Positions 5,909 through 12,274 of a DNA stretch of 24,298 nucleotides are shown in pieces. A model generated the notes under the pieces. It was given only the letters and a program-made list of their open reading frames with translations. It made no database searches and had not been told where the DNA came from. Source of the DNA: CAYPOY01 sp964412395 (lineage in GTDB: Bacteria; Chloroflexota; Anaerolineae; B4-G1). The position numbers and the translations under genes are program-made. How positions within the stretch are numbered: position 1 is the stretch's first letter; each line of letters begins with the position of its first letter. The DNA is taken from positions 1 through 24,298 of the forward strand of contig CAYPOY010000036.1 of NCBI GenBank assembly GCA_964412395.1, read 5' to 3'.

Positions 5909-8081
5909 CGCCCAGTCCGCGCACCAGTTCGTAGAACGAGAAGCCATTCCGCCGTGTCACCCCCACCAGGTCAAACTCCAGCGTGGCCTCTGGCAACTCG
6001 GTCGTGAGTACCACGGCTGGGACGGTGCGTAAATCCGCGTCCTGCTGCATCCACTCGATTACCTCGTAGGCATCGGGTTTGCTCTCCCGGAGGTCCAGGA
6101 AGATCGCGTCGGGCCGCACCACTTCCAGCAAGGCGATAGCCTGTGCGCCGTCGTAGACCTGTTGTACCTGGCAACCCTCCAGGCTGGCGTAGAGCATCTG
6201 CTGCAACAGACGCGCAACTTCCAGGTCATCGCAGGCTACCACGAAGTTGCGCACCTCTGACCCCAGGCGCTGCAACACGCTGGCCAACCGTTCGCGTTCG
6301 ATGGGCTTGACCAACACCTCAAAGGGCAACTCGTAGCGGCTGGGCAGCGACGGCCGGGGCATGTGGCAGACGAGGGTGAGGGCCTCGTGGGCGTTTGAGC
6401 GCGCCTGGCGTAACCGTTGCCACATTTGTCTGGTGGACGTCGTCGTTTCAACCACGGCATACACCGGCCGCTGGGCGACAACGGTGCTCACACCGCTGGC
6501 CTCGCGCACACCGATCACCTGGTAGCCCTCCAGGTCGCGCTGAAACAGCCGCACCGCTGCCTCCTCTCCCACCACGACCACTGCCTGTGCGGGCTTTCCC
6601 CTGGTTGGAGGCAGGCGCACCCAGGTTTCCCATGGCCGCTGCGCCGTCTGCACTACCGGTCCTGGCTCCATCGGCAACGAGAAGTAGAACACACTGCCCG
6701 GCCCCCCCTTTTCCTCCCCCCCAATGTGGGGGACAGAGGGGGGGCTTTCCACCCACATCCGACCCCCGTGCAGTTCCACGAATTGCTTGCTGATGGTCAA
6801 GCCTAGCCCCGTCCCTCCCCGTCCGCGGCCGGCTGGCGCATCAAACTGGTGGAACTCTTCAAACACGGAGGGCAGGTCCTCTTCCGCAATGCCTACGCCC
6901 GTATCGCGCACCGCAACAATCACGTCCGACCCGCTCGCACAGGCCTCGACGGTGATGCTCCCGGCGTCAGTGAAGCGCACGGCGTTGTTCATCAGGTTGA
7001 TGATGATCTGGCGCACGCGCGTGCGGTCCACGAACAGCAGTGGAAGCCCTTCGGTCACGCTGACGTTCAGGGTCAGCCCTTTGTTTTCCACCAGACTGGC
7101 CATCATGTCCACCGCTTCCATCACCACGGTCGCCAGTTGTGTCGCCTCCCGGTTCAGCCGCATGCGTCCAGCCTCGATCTTGCTCAGGTCCAGCACATCG
7201 TCAATCAGGCTCGAAAGTTGTTGCGCGTTGCGGTAGATTGATTCCAGGTCCTTGCGGTAGACACGCGGCAATGGGACGCCGTAACTGTGCGGCGCGGCCA
7301 CGATCATTTCACTGAAACCCACAATGAGGTTAAGCGGCGTGCGCAATTCGTGGCTGATGGCTGCCGCGAAGTTGGCTTTGAGCCGCCAGGCTTCCTCCGC
7401 CGCCCGACGCGCCCGTTCCAACTCGACGTTCATTTTCTCCAATCGCTGGACGGCGTTCTCCAGTTCCCTGCTGAGTCGCTTGAGCTCAGCACGCTGCTCG
7501 AGCGCCTTCTCCCGCTCTTGGCGCGCCAGTTCGTAACTTTTCCACGTCCAGGTCAGCGTCGTCGCAAGTGGCCGGTCGAAGAACCAGACCGAAACCTCGG
7601 TCAGGACGAGGAGTGGCAGCGTGACCCAGAACAGGTCCGGTGAGACAGTAGTCGGCCAGCGCACGTGCAGGACGGTCAAAAGCAGTGCGGAGGCAACCGT
7701 CATACAGCCCCCAGCGACTGGCCCCAGCAGCGCGCTGGCAAAGAGCACCAGCAACGTCAACAACGGCGCCAACGGCCGCCCCGGGTAGAGCCAGATAGCC
7801 GCCATGGTAACAGGAAGCAGCCCGCCCATCAGGAACAGCGATGTGTGAAGTGGACCGAGGCGCGAATGTAGGAAGCCCCCGCTCAGCCCCAGCGCAATCA
7901 ATCCCACCGACAGAGCGATTTCCATAGGGCGCACCGGCGTAGGGGTAAGTAGCAACCACACGAACCCGGCTGCACTGACAATGAGCGCCAATTGGAACAG
8001 CGCTGCCCCGCGCAACTCGATCAGATCCGCCGCAGATTGATTCAATTGCCTCTGCTGTACGTCATTCCTCTCGTCCTCCAT
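5838..8081 (-). CDS. Membrane hybrid histidine kinase with two degenerate C-terminal receiver-like domains
   Basis: A 747-aa sensor kinase. Residues about 25-170 hold several membrane segments with no obvious extracytoplasmic sensor domain. A coiled coil (about 185-235) precedes the His box, AISHELRTPLN with His244. The ATPase domain has its N box (NLMNNA, about 362-367), G1 (DTGVGI, from Asp393) and G2 (GRGGTGLGL, about 420-428). A first receiver-like segment (about 500-605) lacks the phospho-acceptor Asp. A second (about 613-725) has the acidic pair Asp618/Asp619, Asp663 in FLDLRE and Thr693, but Arg-Arg where the conserved Lys is expected. The frame is open upstream to 8210, but the ATG at 8081 has AGGAGGTAA at good spacing and a TATAAT promoter behind it. 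It is probably the partner of the convergent regulator. Confidence 0.92.
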   Translation of the reverse strand: MEDERNDVQQRQLNQSAADLIELRGAALFQLALIVSAAGFVWLLLTPTPVRPMEIALSVGLIALGLSGGFLHSRLGPLHTSLFLMGGLLPVTMAAIWLYPGRPLAPLLTLLVLFASALLGPVAGGCMTVASALLLTVLHVRWPTTVSPDLFWVTLPLLVLTEVSVWFFDRPLATTLTWTWKSYELARQEREKALEQRAELKRLSRELENAVQRLEKMNVELERARRAAEEAWRLKANFAAAISHELRTPLNLIVGFSEMIVAAPHSYGVPLPRVYRKDLESIYRNAQQLSSLIDDVLDLSKIEAGRMRLNREATQLATVVMEAVDMMASLVENKGLTLNVSVTEGLPLLFVDRTRVRQIIINLMNNAVRFTDAGSITVEACASGSDVIVAVRDTGVGIAEEDLPSVFEEFHQFDAPAGRGRGGTGLGLTISKQFVELHGGRMWVESPPSVPHIGGEEKGGPGSVFYFSLPMEPGPVVQTAQRPWETWVRLPPTRGKPAQAVVVVGEEAAVRLFQRDLEGYQVIGVREASGVSTVVAQRPVYAVVETTTSTRQMWQRLRQARSNAHEALTLVCHMPRPSLPSRYELPFEVLVKPIERERLASVLQRLGSEVRNFVVACDDLEVARLLQQMLYASLEGCQVQQVYDGAQAIALLEVVRPDAIFLDLRESKPDAYEVIEWMQQDADLRTVPAVVLTTELPEATLEFDLVGVTRRNGFSFYELVRGLGATLDALAPHLPRRAAEPPVEPAA

Positions 8082-8118
8082 ACCCTTACCTCCTGGCGGG
8101 TCAGTCTTCGCGCTCATC

Positions 8119-8147
8119 ATTATACTCGCCAAGCGGATGAAATACAA
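8119..8147 (-). promoter_or_regulatory. Sigma-70-type promoter of the hybrid kinase
   Basis: Read on the minus strand: TTGTAT (8147-8142), a 17-bp spacer, then a perfect TATAAT (8124-8119), 37 bp before the kinase ATG at 8081. The -35 is weak (three of six). Its location inside the upstream extension of the open frame supports the shorter start. Confidence 0.6.
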
Positions 8148-8148
8148 A

Positions 8149-8179
8149 GTCGGGCCTCCAAAGTTACCTGGAGCCCGAC
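8149..8179 (-). terminator. Hairpin terminator ending the fragment region, upstream of the kinase
   Basis: GTCGGGCCTCCA (8149-8160) pairs with TGGAGCCCGAC (8169-8179) with one bulged base and an 8-nt loop. On the minus strand it is followed by TTTGTATTT, which also overlaps the kinase -35. It would insulate the kinase from transcription coming from the degenerate region at 8280-12183. Confidence 0.5.
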
Positions 8180-8271
8180 CTGGAAACCTGAAACAACTAT
8201 CTGTTACCACCGGCCCGAATCCCTTCGGGCGAACTTTGCGCTGATACGCCTCTACACCAAGAATGACCTCT

Positions 8272-8290
8272 GAAACCTGTCAGGTCTGAC
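8272..8290. repeat. Short palindrome ACCTGTCAGGT that ends a gene fragment
   Basis: ACCTGTCAGGT (8275-8285) is a 5+1+5 palindrome inside a slightly longer symmetric stretch. The stop codon of the secreted-protein fragment (8280-8282) lies within it. It looks like a small dispersed repeat that truncated the gene; other copies would need a genome-wide search. Confidence 0.4.
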
Positions 8291-8489
8291 GGCTGCTGCG
8301 GCCCACGTTGACCAGCGCCGGGGCCGGGTAGGTAGCCTGGACGATCTCCGTCGCAAAGTGGTACGCGCCGGCCTCCTGGGCGTGCCGTCGGGCGGCCTGC
8401 ACCACCTCTTCGGGCGCAGGTATGGCGGAGCCGGTAGCGCGCGCGGCCGCCGACGCACTCAGCGCCAACAACACGACACTGACGATCAC
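8280..8489 (-). pseudogene. N-terminal remnant of a secreted protein
   Basis: From a GTG at 8489 the frame encodes 69 aa: a hydrophobic signal-like segment (VIVSVVLLALSASAAA, counting two upstream codons), then PAPEEVVQAARRHAQEAG and a segment ending NVGRSSRQT at a stop inside a palindrome. The composition is that of the start of a larger exported protein. The abrupt end, the lack of a Shine-Dalgarno and of an initiating Met, and the run of other broken genes upstream argue for a remnant. The family is not named with confidence. The frame is closed upstream by a TGA near 8516, so little of the N-terminus can be missing. Confidence 0.45.
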
Positions 8490-8557
8490 GATTACGTAGC
8501 CCTGGCCGTCGGATCGTCAGATATGTCGGGAGCGGAATATCAGGTGGTACCTCGCTC

Positions 8558-8960
8558 TCAGGCACTCCCCAACGTGGCCTCCAACATGTGGACGTACTCC
8601 ACGGGCGTCGCTTCCTCCGGTGAGGCCCCCAGGAAGCGGATGAGTTCGTTCACCAGGCGTGACTTCTCTTCGGCCTCTGTACGGCTCCAGGTGCGGCTGT
8701 TTACTTCGAGGAAGCAGCCCAGGTCCGGCTTTCTGACGGTGTCAACGTTGACGAAGAACTCCGTCCCCTGGTAACGCACCTTGTAGCGCAGGCGCTCCTT
8801 ATTCCATCTCCAGCTCGCGATCGGGCTTGAAGTATTCGCGGTAAAAGCGCAGGCTTTGGTTGGCAAACGCACCGAAGCGGTTGCGTGGCTTGAGCTTGGT
8901 CGCTTTACCGATGTACGTCAGCTTGTAGAGAAGTGGGTGTTGATCAGGCCCAGCATCAGC
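8558..8960 (-). pseudogene. CYTH-domain protein, frameshifted and 5'-truncated
   Basis: CYTH proteins bind triphosphates in a beta barrel; members include class IV adenylate cyclases and thiamine triphosphatases. Two frames join to give one domain. The first (ending at TAA 8799-8801) reads HPLLYKLTYIGKATKLKPRN, then FYREYFKPDRELEM. The second (to TGA 8558-8560) reads NKERLRYKVRYQGTEF, then VNVDTVRKPDLGCFLEV and NSRTWSRTEAEEK. Deleting one G near 8803 joins ELEM to NKERL with a natural sequence. The upstream end runs into an amidohydrolase fragment in another frame, so the N-terminal part of the protein is lost. The frame from 8872 alone would give a 104-aa protein with an unnatural N-terminus. 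A sequencing error could explain the frameshift but not the truncation. Confidence 0.65.
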
Positions 8961-9090
8961 ACCTTGCTGTCGCAGTCAATGACCTGGTCGGCGGTGTAGG
9001 CCTGGCGCAGCTCTGTCTCGGGGCCGGCGGCCACGATGCTGTCTCCAGAAACGGCCACGGCACCGGGTTCATACTGGTTGAATTCCTCGT
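8918..9090 (-). pseudogene. N-terminal fragment of an amidohydrolase
   Basis: In this frame the minus strand reads GAVAVSGDSIVAAGP, then ADQVIDCDSKVLMLGLINTH, and stops at 8918-8920. That is the typical N-terminal beta-sandwich and start of the HxH metal motif of TRZ/ATZ-type amidohydrolases (deaminases of the MtaD/SsnA group and relatives). The fragment breaks off just at the first metal-binding His, where the CYTH fragment begins in another frame. No start codon is visible and the 5' side joins a 5'-nucleotidase fragment. About 55 residues of an enzyme usually 400-450 aa long remain, so it cannot be active. Confidence 0.6.
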
Positions 9091-9370
9091 CTGAACAGGT
9101 TGCCCAGCGCCGTCTCTTCTTCGCGCCTGGGGTGGGTCAGTTTTCGCGCCAAGCGGCAGACAACCGTGTTGTATTTGCGGTCCACGACTTCTTTGAACGA
9201 GTCAATGAACTTCTAAAGTTCCTCGTCCGGCTCGGCCAGGTTCTCGTCTACCGGGATGAGCTGCCACTTCCACTCGACGATGCTGTTGGTATCGTCGTCC
9301 ACCACGATATCAAATCGCCCGATCTGGTCGGTACCCACACCCGCCTGGGCGATGCTGAGTCCCAGGTCAC
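9069..9370 (-). pseudogene. Internal fragment of a metallophosphatase/5'-nucleotidase, with in-frame stop
   Basis: The minus-strand frame reads AQAGVGTDQIGRFDIVVDDD, then IVEWKWQLIPVDENL, a TAG at 9213-9215 where EEL is followed by KFIDSF, then VVDRKYNTVVCRLARKL and EETALGNLF. This matches the linker between the metallophosphatase domain and the C-terminal substrate domain of UshA-type bifunctional 5'-nucleotidases, in which ETxLGNL marks the start of the C-terminal domain. Both ends are lost: upstream the frame merges into the zinc-ribbon fragment, and downstream it runs to a TGA at 9069-9071 after unrelated sequence. With about 95 codons, no start and a nonsense codon, it is a remnant. Confidence 0.65.
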
Positions 9371-10180
9371 TGAAACCATCACCGGCGGGCCTGCTTGCCG
9401 GTAGGTCAGCGCCAGCATGGTGTCATACGCATCCTCGACCACCACCTCGACGTCCAGGTTGTAGAGTTGGGCCGGCCAGTCGGCCAGAAGGCGCGGCTCG
9501 TAGGGCACCAGTGCGTGCAGGTCGAAGGGGGGCACCTGATCCAGAAATGATGGCGGTGGGATGTCCACGCCGGGAAACGGCAGGTTGTCATACGTCATCC
9601 TGCGGTCCGGCCCCGATGAGGTGGTTTGGGTTCCATTTTTGTGCAACCATTGTGGCTCCACCACCCCATCGAACACCCAGAACGGCACGTAAATACCTTG
9701 CAGCCCTTTGAGACGACCCTCCTGCTTCCTGCCAGTCCACCACGTCTTGAATCCCCCCAGGCCGGAACGTTGCGCTCTGCGGATGGCGTCGGCGGCCTAC
9801 TGCCTGTTTAGCTTGAACGGCAGAAAACCATCCGGCTGCTCGAACGTGCGTTGATTGTCCACGACCAGCACGTTTGTGGAGCCACAGTAGGCACACTGCC
9901 TCGCCAGGTGATGAGTCATGGTCAGTTCCGCCCCGCAGGCCCGGCAACGCACGATCCGCTCCACCTCCGCCCAGGTATGGCCCTGGTAACGGCGCTGGAG
10001 CCGCAGGGTACTGACGAGCGGGGCCTTCTCTTCGAGCAGGTTGATCTCCTGGAGACCCAATTGGCGGCCACAGACGGGCATACGACCTCCGTCGCGCCGG
10101 GTTCGTAGTGCAGTGCGCCCCCGCACTGGGGACACCGTGCGACCGTGACCTCCGGCTCTGGCGCGTACCCCCGCCGCCCG
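9371..10180 (-). pseudogene. Zinc-ribbon (TFIIB-type finger) protein, frameshifted and stop-interrupted
   Basis: An N-terminal zinc ribbon is readable as CPQCGGALHYEPG then VVCP in one frame, continuing after a one-base shift near 10070-10080 as CGRQLGLQEINLLEEKAP. A second ribbon follows (CRACGAELTMTHHLARQCAY then CGS), then FLPFKLNRQ, a TAG at 9797-9799, and in the same frame AADAIRRAQRSGLGGFKTW, IYVPFWVFDGVVE, LPFPGVDIPPPSFL and DVEVVVEDAYDTMLAL. The protein ends by running into a 5'-nucleotidase fragment after QAGPPVMVS. The pattern is that of a small family of zinc-ribbon proteins of unknown role, with Cys pairs for two metal sites still intact. One frameshift, one nonsense codon and a lost 3' end make it a pseudogene. 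The 5' boundary is approximate. Confidence 0.65.
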
Positions 10181-11354
10181 GCGGTGGGAGAGACTTCTCC
10201 CCGCCCTCAGGAAGTAGGATGGGGAGGAGATAGTCACGGGGTGGTGGTTGCGCCCCCCTGGTGTAGTGGATCGTCACGGCGACGGGTTCCTCAAAAACGA
10301 GGCCGGAATGTAGCGCGCCGTGACGGTACGCTTCCAGCCTGAAGGCGCGTCCGGCAAAGGCAAAGCCGGGAGGAGAGCTGGTGACCGTAGGCACAGATGC
10401 GTAGGCCAACTGCGTGGGCTCGGTCATAGCGCCCGGCGGAACCTCGACCGTGGTTGTCATCCCATCGGCACTGGTGGCGACGATGATGCCGCCCTCCGAC
10501 GGCCCGACCGTGACCAGTTCTTGTGCGACGGCGACGGTGCTGGTGTCGGCGCCCGTCGCGCCCTCCCCGGTCGTGACCTGCACCACGTTGCTCAGCGGCC
10601 CGGCGTAGCCCATCTCGACGGTGACGACGACCGTCTCTGTCCAGACGCCGCCGCATGCGACGATAGTCGGTGTCCAGGTGCGGAGGCCGCCAGGCGCAAC
10701 GTGATCCGGCAGGACGTCGGTGATGGTAGCAGTGAGGGTCACGCTGCCGGTGTTGGTGACGCGGATGGTGTAGGTCAGTTGCGCGCCTGCCTGCACCGGG
10801 TTGGGGCTGGCCTGCTGGGTCACACTCAGCACGGCCGGGAACTCGTCCGCGCCGACGTCGTAACTCGCGCCAATGGGCCGAGGGTCGCCATCTACGTCGG
10901 TGGTCACCCCCGTGTCCACGCCCGCGTCAAGCGCGGCCGATTCCGCGCCGATGTGATAGTCCCCGGTGCCCGGGGCCACAAAGGCCGGGTCGCCCCAGTA
11001 GTTGTGGGCAGGCGTGCCGGTGATGACCGTGCCTGCGCCGCCCCAGTCGGTCGTGTTGGCCCATGTGTCCTTGCCCCACAGAGTAGCCTCCAGCGTGACC
11101 GTGTTGCCGGCCGTGACGGTGACGGCCATCGTGTGGCTCACCAGGATGGTGTTGGTCAGCGCGACGGTGCTGTAGTTCCCTTCGTAGTCGCCGGTGACGT
11201 AGATCCCGCTGCCGTCACCACCGGTGCCTGCGGTGAGCCCAGCCGAACCGTTGCGGACGATGGTGGTGTGCAACAGGCGGGGGGAGGATCGCTGGATGTG
11301 CAACCCGCTGCCCGCAATGTCGGCCTGATTGTCGGCGAAGAAGTTATTGGCCAA

Positions 11355-11481
11355 CGTGGCGTCGCTTTCCCGCAGGTACAGCCCGCCGCCCCAACGGGCG
11401 GTGTTGGCAGTGATGGTGTTCCCGCTGAGCGTGGCGTCGCTTTCCCGCAGGTACAGCCCGCCGCCCCAACGGGCGGTGTTG
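11355..11481. repeat. 52-bp exact direct repeat in the beta-helix fragment
   Basis: Positions 11355-11406 and 11430-11481 are identical, 75 bp (25 codons) apart. They encode two copies of NTARWGGGLYLRESDATL. Identity at the DNA level points to a recent in-frame duplication or gene conversion of one helix turn. Confidence 0.9.
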
Positions 11482-11622
11482 CTGAGCACCTGGTTGTTCC
11501 TGAGAGCGGCGCTGGCGTTGAGGACGTACACCCCGCCGCCGGCGTCGCCCCCCGCCGGGTCACCACCCAGCCCGGTTGCATCGCCACCGGTGATGCACAA
11601 CCCCTCTACTGTGGGGCTGACA

Positions 11623-11646
11623 GCCTGCCCTGAGCCAGCCGAAGGG
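11623..11646. repeat. Short dispersed-type repeat (GCCCTGAGCC...GAAGGG) inside the beta-helix fragment
   Basis: This segment encodes PSAGSGQA on the minus strand, an interruption of the helix pattern, and lies 12 bp from the TAA at 11658. Similar short GAGCC/CTCAGG sequences occur as dispersed insertions in many environmental genomes; the 19-bp insert at 19296 has a related CTCAGGACAAG core. Copy number needs a genome search. Confidence 0.4.
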
Positions 11647-12183
11647 TCGCCGGTGACTTACAGCACACGCCCGCCGCCCTGTGCGTCTACCGTGGTGGGA
11701 TTGGTGTCGGGGTCGGGCGGGTCGGTGAAAGCGGTGGTGTGACCACCACGGATGGTGACGCTCTTACTGATGTAGATCACCTGGGCCAGCTTGCCGTAGT
11801 TGTTTACACCGGTGTAGTCGCCGGCTGCCACTTTGATGACGTTGCCGTCGCTGGCCGCGTCCACGGCGTCCTGGATATTGTCGTAATCGCAGCCGCCGCC
11901 GTGGCAGACGGTGATGACGGCGCCCGGCAGCAGGGTGCTGATGGTGATGAGGTGGGCGCCGGTGACCGTGCCTCCGAAGTTGGTGGCCGTGACGGTGATG
12001 GCCTGCGTGCCGGATGTAGCCCAGGTAAAGGCGACGGTGTCGCTCAGGCCGCCCGTATGGACCACCGGGGATTGCCCCGTCGCCTGCCAGGTGTAGGTGA
12101 TGGGCTGCGCGGCCGTGACCGGGTTTACTGTGGCGGTGAAGGTGTACTCAGCCTGAGTGAGACCCGCCGCCGGGCGGCCCGCC

Positions 12184-12269
12184 TTGAACCACGAAGGTGG
12201 CGAAAGGCCGCGAAAGCCACGAAAGCCTTTCGCGTGTTTCGCGTTCCTTTCGGGCGTTTCGTGGTCCAA
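12184..12269. repeat. 86-bp imperfect palindrome directly downstream of the RHS gene
   Basis: TTGAACCACGAA (12184-12195) pairs with TTCGTGGTCCAA (12258-12269) with one mismatch, and inner CGAAAGG and CCTTTCG motifs continue the symmetry. It starts 5 bp after the RHS stop and ends where the beta-helix fragment begins. It could act as a terminator or be a REP/MITE-type repeat at whose edge the next gene was truncated. Confidence 0.7.
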
Positions 12270-12274
12270 CCTCC

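Larger units (their letters stand above)
10260..12183 (-). pseudogene. Exported PKD/beta-helix repeat protein, truncated at both ends with internal TAA
   Basis: The fragment starts abruptly next to a palindromic repeat at 12184 with a PKD/Ig-like domain (AEYTFTATVNPVTA, then TSGTQAITVTATN). An eight-residue CHGGGCDY stretch and DNIQDAVDAASDGNVIKVAAG begin a right-handed beta-helix that continues with repeated GGGLYLRESDATL units, AHNYWGDPAF and YDVGADEFP. It ends with a DUF11-like domain (QLTYTIRVTNTGSVTLTATI) and a segment ending EEPVAVTIHYT. A TAA (11658-11660) interrupts it where VL is followed in the same frame by VTGDPSAG. After about 10260 the frame merely runs on into sequence belonging to the zinc-ribbon fragment. 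No start codon, signal peptide or ribosome-binding site remains. It is similar in style to the neighbouring RHS exoprotein and may once have been part of a similar gene. Confidence 0.65.

Noticed and set aside
6395..7241. Plus-strand frames opposite the kinase
   Set aside because: The kinase frame has all catalytic boxes; the opposite frames are low-complexity shadows.
8082..8210. N-terminal extension of the hybrid kinase to 8210
   Set aside because: A promoter with TATAAT and an AGGAGG site lie inside it, and the ATG at 8081 has ideal spacing.
9588..10259. C-terminal 220 residues of the long frame ending at 9588 as part of the beta-helix protein
   Set aside because: This stretch is the wrong frame of the zinc-ribbon fragment; the correct frames show paired cysteines and continuous protein pattern.
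10320..11633. Long plus-strand open frame (437 codons) opposite the beta-helix fragment, and similar ones opposite the RHS repeats (12830-13969, 14177-15277)
   Set aside because: They are antisense to strongly patterned, GC-rich repeat proteins; their V/G-rich periodic sequences mirror the repeats and have no start signals or recognisable domains.
9213..11660. Stop-codon recoding or selenocysteine/pyrrolysine use
   Set aside because: Both TAG and TAA interrupt the fragments, frameshifts and truncations occur alongside, and the intact genes end normally with such stops.
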